In this document: piece by piece, positions 11,723 through 22,759 of the stretch | Layout of the letters: each line of letters opens with the position of its first letter | How positions within the stretch are numbered: the first letter of the stretch is position 1 | NCBI GenBank assembly: GCA_004026145.2 | Contig: CP034975.1 | Span: 19,436,191 to 19,500,190 of the forward strand | Source of the DNA: Takifugu bimaculatus | Lineage: Eukaryota; Chordata; Actinopteri; Tetraodontiformes; Tetraodontidae | Direction: 5' to 3' | DNA: 64,000 nt | Program-made: the position numbers and the translations under genes | Notes under the pieces: generated by a model | What the model was told of the DNA's origin: nothing | Database searches by the model: none | Seen by the model: the letters and a program-made list of their open reading frames with translations, nothing else

Positions 11723-14700
11723 ATGGCAGCTCGACAACCTTTCACATACATGGATACTGCTGATGAAGCCGTCAGGGCGACCTGTGACGATGCAACCACA
11801 GGCAAAAGGTAAGGCAGCACTGCATTAAATGCTAGCTTCATTAATTGAGAGTTTTTGATACCAAAATCTGTGATTGTTGTCTCGTTGTCTAAAGTGTAAT
11901 ATAAATACTAGGTTTGCTACCAGTAAAGGCTACTGGAAGGACCCCTATATCCAATATTTTGCCAGATCTGTAGGAGAGAGGAAGGCACCTGAAATTAATA
12001 GAGGTAAATCTGTCTTTTCTGTTTTGAAATCACGCCTATAATTTACAGTATTTCTATAGTACCTCACATCAGCTATTAATAGTACCCTATTATAAGGTTA
12101 AATAAATGGATAAATCAATTACCGAAAATTCTAACCTGGTACCAAGTATTAACACAGAATGACTGCATATTTCTGAGATTTTTGCATTATTTTCTATGAT
12201 AAATGTTCATCTGTATATACAAATTGGAGGTGGGAGTCTCATTTTTTGTATATTCAACATAATGCATTGTATTTTAGGAACTGGACTTATTCTCCTGTCA
12301 CTTATCTCATTTATTAGGTTACTATGCCCGTGTCAAAGGAGTTAACCATCTCCTGGATGCGTTTATACGGAATTCAGAGTGTAATTGCCAAGTGATCAAC
12401 TTGGGTGCTGGACTGGATACCACGTTTTGGAGATTAAAGGTTGGCAGAGGTGCAACTAGGCACCAGTTTAAATGAACCAATAATTGTTGATGCCGCATTT
12501 GCTCAAAATGCCATGTTACATGAGATGACCTTTTATGTAAACTAGGGCACTTTAAATGAAGTTACGTTAATTTTTTATGCACCTTTGAGCCTGTATAAGT
12601 TTGTCAGACTTCAAATGCGTTACTCTGCAGAGTCATTATGTTTTATATTTGTGTGTCTGTTAAAGGATGAAAACCTCCTGCCAAAGAAGTTCTTTGAAGT
12701 TGATTTTCCAACAGTTGTAGCCAGGAAAATACACAATATTAAGTAAGATGCAAATGCATGGATTGTTTTTGTGAGATTAAATATAAATCATAAGGTTACA
12801 GAACGAGATTTTTATGTGTACTGACTATACACTGTAAAATGTTATTTATAATTTAAGATTTAAGTAGTTATGATAACTTTATTATAATGAATTACATGAT
12901 TTAATTGTATCATGTAGTGATATTTTTTGTTTTATTCTTTTTAACACCTGTTTTTGCAATTTTGATTGTGTTATTTGTAAAATATTCCATATTAAATGTA
13001 ATAATATTCCATTTTGAATAATATTTCTTTTATTGCTGGTCTGTTCCACTGAATGCCCAATGAACAGTGTACATATTTAGATTATGCACTAACAATTTGC
13101 CTTATATAGATGCATTGTAATGTTTGCAGTGTATGTTCAGGTTCATTGCTGCCCAGTAAATGCATTATTTTTGTACTGATCTTTTTATCATTGACTCCAG
13201 AACAAAACCACCTCTATCCAAACACCTCATTGAAACTCATTCAACAGACTCCTTAATACTAGGTAAGAAATGACATTTGCAGGCTTTATGCAAGTTAAAA
13301 GGCATTTCTTGCTTAATGTGTGCTTGCTTTTTATTAGACACCCAAAGCCTTGACTCAGACCGTTACTGTATCATTGGAGCAGACCTGAGAGACATCTCTG
13401 CTTTAGATGAAAAACTGAAAAAATTCCATCTTAATCCAGAGTAAGTGAAAATGTGCATCCCTTTTTCCTGCATTTTTGACATTAGGTTAGCATGAGTACA
13501 GCAGGATTTTAGTTATTTATGACTCTGAGCTGTCATTTCTTTTCACATTTAGACTGAAGAAATTTAAGAATTTAAGCCTTCCATTATTTTCTCACTGTAA
13601 AGTTAAAAGTTGTTCTGCATTTGATCCATGTGGTTGTTGTTTTGTCTGATGTCTGTACCCTGATTTGAGACATTTATGCTTAAACAGAATAAATGTCCGC
13701 TTGCTTTCTGTTGTTTTTCCCAGTTTACCCACAGTGCTTCTGTCTGAGTGTGTGCTGGTCTACATGACGCCCTCCCAGTCCTCTAATCTGCTTCGCTGGG
13801 CAGCAGAAATCTTCCACACCGCCATGTTCATCAACTACGAACAAGTAAACAAATAACACCAAATCACTACAGAAGCAGATCCTGCTTTATTGTGCAATAA
13901 ATAAAGGAAAACTACTTTCTGAACTGCATCATGATTTGTCAAAGATGGAAATTTAAGCTGAAACCTGAAGTGACTCAACTCCTAACTATGCATTTAGGTG
14001 AACATGAGTGATCGATTTGGCCAGGTGATGATTGAGAACCTGCTGCGCCGCCAGTGCTCTCTGGCCGGAGCGGAGCTCTGCCAGTCGCTGGACACTCAGG
14101 TGACCACGTCAGAATATTGCTGGGAATGATCACTATCCTATCACAAAACCTTCAAGAATGCATTGTTTGCAGAAGGAGAGGTTTCTGAAAACAGGCTGGG
14201 AACACGCCGATGCTCTTGACATGATGACCGTGTACAGCATGCTGCCCCAGGACGATGTAGCCAGGTAAGGATCGAGAAAAGATAGCTGGCATTGGTCAGA
14301 GGAAGGTTCATTTGCACACGTAAAATCAGAAAAGCTATGGCATTAAAGTTTAAATAGAACTGTATTTATTTGTATCGTGAAGATTTTAAAGCTGAAGTCG
14401 ACAGCTATGACTTTAAATGTGTTTCAATACAAAAGGCATTGACAGGTTGACTTTTGGGTGCTGCCTTTATAGCCTTTATTGAAAAAATGGCTTATTTTTA
14501 CTGTTCTTATTTGAGTCTTTTTAGGAATTTTCTTCATCTGTTCTGATATATGTAAAATTCTCTTCGGGTAGAATGGAGTGTCTGGAGTTCCTCGATGAGA
14601 AAGAACTGTTGCAGCAACTTCTCCAGCACTACAACATCTGCTGGGCCTCTAAGGACAAACTCAACCTGGGTAATTCAGCAGTTTGTAAGAGTTTTGATCT

Positions 14701-14801
14701 AAGGCTCTTTATATAGCTTCATTTAGTTTGAATGTGGCTGCAATGATTGATGGAACAGGCAATAATGTATTTCCTCAGGTCTGTCTCGGTTGTCGTTCTG
14801 A
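11723..14801 (+). CDS. lcmt1: Leucine carboxyl methyltransferase 1 (PP2A C-subunit methyltransferase)
   Basis: Eleven exons: 11723-11808, 11912-12003, 12318-12439, 12666-12742, 13201-13262, 13338-13440, 13724-13844, 13998-14099, 14173-14264, 14572-14669 and 14779-14801. All introns are GT-AG and phases agree; total 978 nt, 325 residues (human LCMT1 has 334). LCMT1 uses S-adenosylmethionine to methylate the C-terminal Leu of the PP2A catalytic subunit in the cytosol, which steers holoenzyme assembly (known). Visible signatures are the SAM-binding segment VINLGAGLDTTFWRLK in exon 3, FEVDFPTVVARKIH in exon 4, the CIIGADLRD segment, SECVLVYMTPSQS and FINYEQVNMSDRFGQVM. The start MAARQPFTYMDTADEAVR aligns with the variable N-terminus of the family and leads into the conserved CDDATTGKRFA. 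The C-terminus (GLSRLSF) differs from the mammalian tail but is in frame. Confidence 0.96.
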
Positions 14802-15519
14802 GTGTGAAGCAGCTCAACGGGAGAAGATGTGGAAACAAGAACTGTTAGGAGGATGAAGCCCTCAGTTGAGACCTGATAAATATGACTTTGTAAAGAGGCG
14901 ACAGGACTGAGAACTACTGTTTCTCACAACACTGGAAGAATTTATGCACACACAGTTTGATTTGTGATCTCTGGCTCTGAAATATTAATGTCAACTCTGT
15001 GACTTCTGAAGTATTTCTGTTGACTTTTCTGTGGCATTTTTTTCATTTATGTGCCATCTTTATTTGTCATGTAATGCATGTGATAACTGCTGCAGCAAGA
15101 AATGTATTTAGTTTTACCTTTAAAATGGTTGTTTTTCAAACCCCAAATCTGACATAACATATGTATCATACTTAGTAAATGCACATCAAATATAGTTGAT
15201 TAGATGATTTGTTTTTGTGTAAGAATGTGAGTCTGTTCCTTTATTCATATAAGGTGAAATGTCGCCACTGAACAGACACACACAACTATTCAAGAACTAC
15301 TGTGAGGAACACAAGGAAGTGTAGTATAAAAAAAGTATGACATTGAAAAAGGAAGCAGTGGTTTATTTGGGAACATAAACTTTAAAAAGACCCCTCTGCC
15401 CCAATATAACCAGTCAGTTTACAATGCTGTCCAGTATAACGAGACTTTTTGACTTCAAACTCTCAATACAACCGTTATACTAATTGAAGCGTCAGCCAGA
15501 ACAGTAATACCATTAGACG
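14802..15519 (+). other. lcmt1 3'UTR and proximal downstream sequence
   Basis: AT-rich non-coding sequence follows the stop codon. No unambiguous nearby polyadenylation hexamer was chosen; AATAAA occurs at 15728-15733. No other gene is recognised here. Confidence 0.5.
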
Positions 15520-15533
15520 CCACTAGATGGCAG
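15520..15533 (+). promoter_or_regulatory. CTCF-type binding motif, plus orientation
   Basis: CCACTAGATGGCAG followed by GG matches the CTCF core consensus CCASYAGRKGGCRS at every position. It lies between lcmt1 and the globins, 2.2 kb upstream of the first globin start codon. In vertebrates convergent CTCF motifs anchor chromatin loops (known); its partner would be the minus-strand motif at 28692. Binding itself is inferred. Confidence 0.6.
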
Positions 15534-15902
15534 GGACGTTCTCCCAACACCGGATAGACCTTTCCTAAATAATTTTACTACGTTGTAAATTTTCCACTCC
15601 TCCGCAGTAAACACGTTAAATGACCACGAGCCGTTGAAATGGGATTGAAGCAACGTGACTCTTTTATCTTAATGGCACAATATTAACAAAATGTTTTAAA
15701 CTGAACTTTATTGCAAATAATTGTGCAAATAAATGTACATAGAGTAACAAGTTCTTGAGTGTTTATAGCTGCGCAATTAGTCATGCAAGACGGAATCTCT
15801 GTCCGGACCTTATGTTGTTGATTGTGATTGTCAAAACGTTAATTTCTCCATAGTATCGACGTGTTAAAAATAAGATATTAGCGCAATATGATCGAAAAGA
15901 AT

Positions 15903-15929
15903 TTGTGAGTTCGAGCCTCACCTGGAGCA
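15903..15929 (+). pseudogene. tRNA-Ile(UAU) 3' fragment
   Basis: 27 nt identical to the last 27 nt of the complete tRNA gene at 16104-16197, including the T-arm box B GTTCGAGCC and the acceptor 3' strand CTGGAGCA. The 5' half is absent. It lies 175 bp upstream of the intact gene in the same orientation, so it is a remnant of a tandem or ectopic copy. Confidence 0.8.
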
Positions 15930-16103
15930 GCCACTTGGATGAGAATTTAAATTTCTTCCTATATCCATTGTCCATCTTCGACCAATTTTCCTGAACGGGG
16001 GATGTTAGAGCTTGATCAAGGCGCCAGCTACACACTATATCGACGCCTGAAGCCGTACAAGTACATTTCTCTGTATTAAATGCACGGCAAACTGGCGTTG
16101 CGC

Positions 16104-16197
16104 GCTCCAGTGGCGCAATCGGTCAGCGCGCGGTACTTATAAGACAGTAACCTGCGGAGTGATGCCGAGGTTGTGAGTTCGAGCCTCACCTGGAGCA
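16104..16197 (+). tRNA. tRNA-Ile (anticodon UAU), intron-containing
   Basis: 94 nt folding as a tRNA: acceptor GCTCCAG pairs fully with CTGGAGC, the discriminator is A, box A reads TGGCGCAATCGG and box B GTTCGAGCC. The anticodon loop CTTATAA gives UAU, followed by an intron of about 20 nt (AGACAGTAACCTGC region) before the anticodon stem closes at GATGCC. Vertebrate tRNA-Ile(UAU) genes characteristically carry an intron here (known). A nearly identical copy lies antisense in rhbdf1 (38272-38365). Confidence 0.95.
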
Positions 16198-16515
16198 ATG
16201 TCCTTTACCTGCCTCACGTAATAACTCTAATATTGCCACAAAAAATGTAAAACGTTTGATAGCACGTTATTTGTGTTCTCTGCTCTGTCTTATGTTCGAG
16301 GATGCAGCAACGATGAGATTAAGTTACAATAACTGGCTGACTTTCATAAAGTGCCATCTTGTCTTAATTATTCATATGAGATAAAGTAAGCGGCATAAAC
16401 AATGTTTGCGTCTAAGGTTTGGCGCACGCTCACGCACACGTGTCTACCACTTTAGCCGTGTCATCGTTTGAGACGAAAAGCATGACTGCGCATTTTCGTG
16501 GACTCGTTTCGCGAG

Positions 16516-16596
16516 TTTCGCTGAGTCAGCTTTCACGGCTCGTTTCGCTGAGTCAGCTTTCGCGGCTCGTTTCGCTGAGTCAGCTTTCGCGGCTCC
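16516..16596 (+). promoter_or_regulatory. Three tandem 27-bp units, each with an NF-E2/MARE site; candidate globin enhancer
   Basis: The unit TTTCGCTGAGTCAGC plus 12 more bases repeats exactly three times (16516-16542, 16543-16569, 16570-16596) with only two substitutions, one of them the last base. Each unit holds the palindromic core GCTGAGTCAGC (16520-16530, 16547-16557, 16574-16584), the centre of the Maf recognition element bound by NF-E2 and Bach1/small Maf. Tandem NF-E2 sites are the core of mammalian beta-globin HS2 and MAREs of the alpha-globin HS-40 (known). GATA motifs (WGATAR) lie around it at 16258, 16379, 16669, 16839 and 16958 (reverse). It is 1.1 kb upstream of the alpha-D-like start codon. 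Enhancer function is inferred. Confidence 0.6.
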
Positions 16597-17691
16597 TTTG
16601 CAGCTGTACGAATATTAAAGTGCTTTCTACGTGTCATAAAAGGCCAGAAAGGTATTTTGAATATTAATTGATAATAATTCAACTAATTACACTGCAAGGA
16701 TATTGGATCGTCAATTACAAAGAAAAAAGGATAAATATTTTACTTAACATGAATAAATATGACATTGTATTTTGAAGCCTTGTCGTTGAACTCATCATTT
16801 TTAGTTGCTTCACTATATTGCTTGCAAAATAAAATGAGTGATAACCTGCGCCTAAAAGACCCAGTATTCACGGATTGTGGTTATTGTGTTTTTTTTGCAT
16901 GTAAATGTTTGTGGTTAACATCTGCTCATGCTTAATCTCTGCCGGGGGTGGATTCCTCTATCTGATGCGAGTGGGGCTCACCCTTTCTTGTGGCGTTGGA
17001 TAACACGTCGGCGTTTTTTAAAAAAAATTGTTAGATGTTTCTTGGCGCTGATGGATCAAAATGGTTTAGTTTTAAAAACTAAACCAAACAAACAAACAAA
17101 CAAACAAACAAACAAACAAACAAACAAACAAAATCTGAGCTCAGAGACAAATTTGAGAAATATCTTTTGATGAGTTTGCATATAGAAATAGAACAAGCTT
17201 ATTTTTTTAAATATTATATTAAAAATTGGGAATGCAATTGCAGCAGCACAACATATTATGTTTTTAACGTAAATTAATAACAACTATGATTTCGTTTAAA
17301 AATAAAAGGTCCAGAAATTAGTTTAAACAAATAAACAGAAACTAATTATCTCGCTAAATGGCCCAAAGTTTTATGTAAAGGTGCTTAAAAAGAGAGACGC
17401 AGACAAATGAATAAACAATATGCAATTTCAATTAATTTGTGTTTTTATCCAATAATTTGAGTTAGTATAATGATGCTTTTGCACCCCCTAATGTTAGCTG
17501 GAGTGACGCACATGCAGGAGCAGATAGCCTCCACCCTGCACTGCCTGCAGGCCGATAACACAGAGGACGAAAACAACCTGCTTTTATTCCCACGGGGAAT
17601 AATTCAGCCCATCTCCCTCTCTCGTCAATATACAGTAATATACAGCATACATTCCTTTCGGTAGAATTATGGATTGACTGGATTTTCCGCG
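16597..17691 (+). other. Intergenic sequence and 5' flank of the alpha-D-like globin
   Basis: Mostly AT-rich. It contains the (CAAA)n run at 17084-17133 and, near 17500-17660, a proximal promoter-like stretch: AGATAG (GATA type) at about 17521, CCACCCTGC (CACCC type) just after it, and TATA-like AATATACAGT at about 17627. The exact cap site cannot be read from sequence. Confidence 0.4.
17084..17133. repeat. (CAAA)n tetranucleotide repeat
   Basis: About twelve CAAA units between the tandem NF-E2 block and the alpha-D-like globin. Confidence 0.9.
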
Positions 17692-18846
17692 ATGATCTCC
17701 CAGAAGGAGAAACGGCTGCTTGCAGAAGTGTGGAAGAGTCTCATCCCTGCGGCCGAAGATATTGGGTCAGATTCACTCCTTAGGTAGGTTTGTGGCAAAA
17801 GAGTGTGGAAATGTAGCGCGCGGGGGAAACCAGTACGTTAATATGACGGTCACGTGACTGTCGGTTAAATCGATATCAGTACATTAACATTAATTTATAG
17901 GGAGAGAATGATAGAAATATGTAAGAAACACTGTTAACATACCCGAGAACGTCTTTATTCCTATTTATAAGGGATAATGGAGGGATTTGATATAATGAAT
18001 TTATGACAGTAACGTTTAAATTAGATACAGAGGTCTTAATGTGGATCTTGGCCAATATTTTGGCCAATCATATTGAAGGTGATTGTGTCCGATTTAAAGA
18101 GGTTGGTCGAAGATAACAGTATATCAGTATTGATGTTTCTTTTCCATTAAATTTATATTAGAAAAGTGTTTTTGGGGGGTTAATATAAGGAAATGCAATG
18201 ATGGAGAATACATCTTTAACGCCCGTTTTCGGATGGTTTTTTGTTGTTTTTTTTTTACATTTATTATCATTGATTTACACACAAATCCTGATTCATTCAC
18301 TACACTCTTCCTCATTCCACAGGATGTTCACCGCCTTCCCAGGGAGCAAGACATACTTCTCTCACCTGGACATCAGCCCCCGGTCCCCCCATATGCTCTC
18401 CCATGGCAGAAAGATTGTTCTGGCCATAGCAGAAGGAGCCCAAGACATCAGCCAGCTGGCTGTAAACCTGGCCCCCCTGCAAATACTACACGCCTACCAG
18501 CTCCGGATCGACCCCACCAACTTTAAGGTGCCTCCATCATCTCCTTTAATTTCAAAATTCAGGGAAATCTCACAATGGTGCATATCAGATAAGTCACTTT
18601 CATGATTGGTCCGGAATCTTTTGCTTATTAAAACTGAATACTCACCCTTTCATCATGTGATGGGGTTTCATCTAAACTGGCCTGCATGACTCTAACCAAA
18701 CTTGATCCTCTCTGCAGTTCCTGACACACTGTTTACTGGTGGCGCTGGCCTGTCACCTGGGTGACGACTTCACGCCGGAGGCTCATGCAGCCATAGATAA
18801 ATACCTCTCAGCTTTTGCAGCTGTGCTTGCTGAGAAGTACAGATGA
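17692..18846 (+). CDS. Haemoglobin alpha chain, alpha-D-like
   Basis: Three exons with the classical globin layout: 17692-17783 (92 bp), 18323-18527 (205 bp) and 18718-18846 (129 bp); 141 residues including Met. Distal His lies in LSHGRK and proximal His in LQILHAYQLRIDP. The chain lacks the one-residue insertion usual in fish alpha chains (compare the gene at 22760). Its end, HAAIDKYLSAFAAVLAEKYR, and the LHAY-LR-DP segment resemble tetrapod alpha-D more than alpha-A, so an alpha-D assignment is inferred. It retains the haem-propionate-contact His in YFSHLD. The gene points toward the convergent beta gene. A polyadenylation signal AATAAA is at 18956-18961. It could be an embryonic-type alpha; a tree would decide. 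Confidence 0.93.
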
Positions 18847-18955
18847 TGACCTGCAAATGTTTCTTTCATTAAATACGGGAACAATGTACGATATTTATCT
18901 GATGCCATGATGCATTTAGGGTCAGTATTTTTCAACAGGTTTCTTGTTGGGTTGC

Positions 18956-18961
18956 AATAAA
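18956..18961 (+). other. Polyadenylation signal of the alpha-D-like globin
   Basis: AATAAA 110 bp after the stop codon, a normal distance for a globin 3'UTR. Confidence 0.7.
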
Positions 18962-18982
18962 ATTTTGAAGGTTGTCTTTTAA

Positions 18983-19385
18983 TTAACCCTTGTGTGGTGT
19001 TTGGGTCTGTGGGACCCGATTTCACTTTTTATTAAAAGAAATAAAAATAAGTAATAAAAATAAGTTCAAAGAAATAAAAGTCAGTAGTTTTGAAAAACCT
19101 TGCTTCACTTGTAAATTTGTTTCCAGTCATATCTTGATTTTAATTGATTTTCTTTATTATGTTTTAAATAATAAGTTATAAATGTGACCTAACAAGGAAA
19201 AGGGCAAATATTAACCATATATATTGTTTATACTGCTTGTAATTGGGATAAGGTAAACACCTGTTCAGTATTTTAACATAAAAGTGTTTGATTGTGAGGC
19301 ATTAAAAGCCACAAAATGCAACGGGTCCATCAGACCCACAAATGCTGGCTGAGTAACAACAATAGGAACATTACACAAAGGTTAA
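18983..19385. mobile_element. piggyBac-type MITE with TTAA ends
   Basis: The left end reads TTAACCCTTGTGTGGTGTT and the reverse complement of the right end TTAACCTTTGTGTAATGTT, 16 of 19 bases equal, with TTAA at each terminus (18983-18986 and 19382-19385). TTAA target duplication and a terminal CCC-TTGTG type end are piggyBac-superfamily features (known). Just inside both ends are imperfect palindromes, GGGTCTGTGGGACCC (19003-19017) and GGGTCCATCAGACCC (19323-19337). The 403-bp body is AT-rich and non-coding. It sits right behind the alpha-D-like polyadenylation signal. Confidence 0.72.
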
Positions 19386-20104
19386 CGATGACCCTTTTCT
19401 GTTGACCACTTGTTTGTCAGTTTTCACCTGTTTTCATACCTCTTAATATCTCATGCATACAGTATTTTAAATGTAACTTGTGTCTTTGCTGCTGTCCTGT
19501 TCTGTACCTTTGACAATAATTATTTGCTTGATGTGGTTTAGATATTTGTTCTCTAACTACACAATTGTGTTTTTCTGTACAGTATGAAGCTAGCAAGGTT
19601 TCTCTGTGAGTAAATACTGCAAATAAACTCGATCCTCACTATAGTTGTCGGTCACTTTGGGTTTTTTCGCGCTACGGCATTGACATGAAGATGAATTTGA
19701 CTGTGAACAGTATACTCTTTAAGCCACGTTGTGGGTGCTGGGATTCTGATCGTCTGGTTTAGCATTAAAAAATGGTGTTATTGAGTGTTTTATGTAAGAT
19801 AAAACGGTCAAATAAAGCAAGAGGAACAATAACCGCGCCCTGCCTGTGCGCATTTACGCACAAAACGTTTCAACACTGAAATAATGGTAGACCTTAAAGA
19901 AACAAAGTGGACTCAATTATAGCTTATTCTAACAAATTATTGTATCAACTGTGAGTATATAATATATTAAATGAGGCTATGTGGATCCACGTCGGTGAAA
20001 TGAACGGCAAATGAACTGTGAAATGAACGCTTGCGCACGAATTAAATACACGAATGAATAAAAAATATAGACCACTGACAAGAAAGCTTTGCTTCACTGC
20101 GCCT
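19386..20104. other. Intergenic sequence between alpha-D-like and beta globin genes
   Basis: AT-rich, no gene or globin relic recognised. The beta polyadenylation signal (TTTATT on plus, AATAAA on minus) is just beyond it at 20106-20111. Confidence 0.5.
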
Positions 20105-20204
20105 TTTTATTGATCCTTGTTATTGATCAAGTCATGTGTCATATGTCTCCTTTTATTACTGAGGAGACACATGACACATCTCGACAGACGTATTGGGGGA
20201 CATC

Positions 20205-20868
20205 TTAGTGGTACTGTCTTCCCAGAGCAGAGACGACAACGGCCAGGAACTTCTGGAAGGTGGCCTGGATCTCAGGTGTGAACTTGCTTCCCATTTTGGT
20301 GGCGACGACGATGGTCAAGCAGTCAGACAGAAGCTGGAATAAGACGAACAGATAGTTAGAGTCTTCCTCGATGACGTGGAAAGCATAGGAAACATTCTAA
20401 GTTGGTTTGAGGCGAATTGTTTCCTATTGCAAGTGTCGAGTGTCGTAATTTACTTTGAAGTTATCGGGGTCGACGTGCAGCTTCTCGGAGTGCAGCTCGC
20501 TCAGATCCTTGTAGGTTTCCTTGATGTTGTCCATGTTCTTCACAGCCCTGTCCAGACCGTGCAGCACCGTGACTCCGTGCTTTGCGATGTTGGGGTTATT
20601 CTTGATGGCCTCTGCATTGTAGAGGTTGCCGAAGCCTGCAAAGTACCTCTGGGTCCAGGGGTAGACGATCAGACACCTGCAGGAGAAAGAAATATTAGAG
20701 AGAACGATGTCGCTTCTTCGTCACGTTTCGTTTCTTTCCCCCCCTTTTCTCCTTTGGGTTGTTTCCTCTTTCTTACCTGATCAGAGACTTGGAGCCGACA
20801 TCTTCATAGTCCAGGGTGGAGAAGATGTTGTTGATGATGGTGCGCTCTTGATCAGTCCACTCAACCAT
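20205..20868 (-). CDS. hbb: Haemoglobin beta chain
   Basis: Three exons on minus: 20777-20868 (92 bp), 20454-20676 (223 bp) and 20205-20333 (129 bp), the canonical beta-globin exon sizes; 147 residues including Met. The protein begins MVEWTDQERTIINNIFSTL, contains CLIVYPWTQRYFAGFGNL, distal His in NIAKHGVTVL, proximal His in SELHSEKLHVDPDNFK and ends SALGRQYH. Ser directly after the proximal His (F9) and the C-terminal His (HC3) are residues tied to the Root and Bohr effects in fish haemoglobins (known), so a pH-sensitive adult-type chain is likely (inference). It is head-to-head with the alpha gene at 22760 and tail-to-tail with the alpha-D-like gene. Confidence 0.97.
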
Positions 20869-20937
20869 GGTGACTCTTGTTTAGTTTGCGTTCAGACTTG
20901 CAAGAAAAGACCGAATGTAGTTGCAGTGGGAGCTGAG

Positions 20938-21018
20938 TCTATTTAATTGTGCCTGAGACACCCCCACCCAAAAGGAGAGGTCAGCCGTGATAGGCTGGAG
21001 ATGAGGCCTGACAGATAA
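20938..21018 (-). promoter_or_regulatory. Beta-globin proximal promoter elements
   Basis: Reading on minus upstream of the ATG at 20868: a TATA-like AATTAAATAGA at about 20937-20947, a CACCC-type box (plus strand CACCCCCACCC, 20959-20969) as bound by KLF1, then GATA motifs at 20988-20993 (TGATAG) and 21013-21018 (AGATAA). Order and spacing match vertebrate beta-globin promoters. The cap site would fall near 20910. Confidence 0.6.
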
Positions 21019-22674
21019 ATGACGGGCTTCTCCAGAAGGTTCTGGAACCGTCTCGCGTTTAATAGTAAGATAACATACTTATAATATAAGTATGCAAACA
21101 AATAGATTTTAAAATTACTCATTTAATTGGTTTACGTACATATGTTCACCCGTGTATTATATTTTTTAAAGGTTTTGGGCACTTTGGTGTAATATTTATA
21201 TTTGTGTAGATATTGTAGTTTTGATCCAAACTAGAGCCACATTCTGGGGCCATCGTGTGCATAACTTCTGTAGTTTGGGCATCTAGTGATTGACCTTTCC
21301 GTCAACATTTTTTTCTGAGTACGTTACAGTCTATTATTGGGATTATTTATATATGTGTGTGCCTATAAAAAAAAAACCTTATTTAAAAAAAAGTGGGACA
21401 TGAAATTTAAATATCAGCATTCACACGTTCCGACCTTCACATGTTTCTCTATTTTTAATAAGTGTTTCCAGCTACTGAACCTATGAGAACCTACATTTAT
21501 TGTTACTTGTATATGAGTGCAGTAGTAAATTACAGTTAATATCACAAATACATTTAACAAATACTTAAAATGACGAAGAATGGCACAAATTTCTCATTAA
21601 TACCACCACTTTGTGCACGTGTGCGTGCGCGCGCGCGTTGCGGAGCAGTCTCGGGCGTTATCTGCGTGACCACATGTTTTATCAGCGGCCTGCCTCCTCC
21701 CCGCCCAGAAACACGCTACCGAATTGCATTACTGATTAAAGAATTTACTAAAGGTGGGTAAAAAAAAGTTCTGTTATAAAGCTGTTATAAACTCCCACCT
21801 ATTTAAAGCATCCATGAGAATTGAATTATGAAAAAAATCCTTCTATGAAATATTTGGGTCAGTTGAGATTTAAATTCACATAAATTATAGTTCATGTATT
21901 GGTTAATACCTTATAGAGCACAAATGCATGAACCCGCATTCATGTCATTTTTTAATGGTGCATTTTTTTGTATTGTTAAATTAGTGATTTATTGTCTGAA
22001 CCTGAGGCAAAGCAACCATTTTATCGATCAGCTGATAGGACTTTCTCTGAGTTCTTAGTGTTGCAGGCAGGTCTAAACTCTGTGACCTGATATGACCTCA
22101 AAGGAATGATTCCTCATCGTATCGGTTTACATATTTTCAGCATTGGAGAAAATAAGGAAAATATTCTCACACTGACACATTCCCACTGCAGTGAAGAGAG
22201 CCATTAATGAAAAGATGGATTTTTTTATTTGCATGATGTGTGTGGAGTGTAACAACAAAGATAAATGCTCAATTAATCAAGTTATTAGAGTCAATCATAC
22301 TGAGTAGATGTTGAGTGTTTTGAATAATTTTGAATAATTTGAAACTCCAAATTATTTCAAAGAAATTTTCCTCAAATGCTGAAGGGCAAAAACAATTCCA
22401 ACATTGGAATTGTCAAACCTGGCAATCGTGGTAGCTGGTCAGGGAAATGATAAAGTCTCAGGTCTGGCTTCTCTGATTCCAAAAAACAAACCCGACATAA
22501 GCATGACATTTCATATTTTAAATGTAGAGGTGTTCTCCTGATGGGACCTTGTGATCAACAAACTGACAGTCGTAAATCGGTCAAAGTTTCCTGCCAATTT
22601 CTTCCTGTTGGTGAGACTCTGATAAGCCGCTCCCCGCCGATCTGCGTCAAGGGTCGTGGTTTGGCAACACTTCC
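21019..22674. other. Intergenic region between head-to-head beta and alpha genes
   Basis: AT-rich non-coding sequence with a short alternating purine-pyrimidine stretch GTGCGTGCGCGCGCGCG near 21620. No gene, globin relic or clear transposon is recognised. Shared regulatory sites for the gene pair may lie here, but none beyond the two proximal promoters is supported. Confidence 0.45.
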
Positions 22675-22708
22675 TGTGGGTGTGACACCAGAGCGAACAT
22701 CATTTAAA
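22675..22708 (+). promoter_or_regulatory. Proximal promoter elements of the second alpha-globin gene
   Basis: TGTGGGTGTG (22675-22684) is an inverted CACACCCACA box of the KLF1 type. TTTAAA at 22703-22708 is a TATA-like element 52 bp before the ATG at 22760, which fits a globin 5'UTR of about 25-30 nt. Confidence 0.5.
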
Positions 22709-22759
22709 CACCAGCTCAAAAACTATCCCGGCAGGTGTGCGAGAAACAACTAAGTCGAC

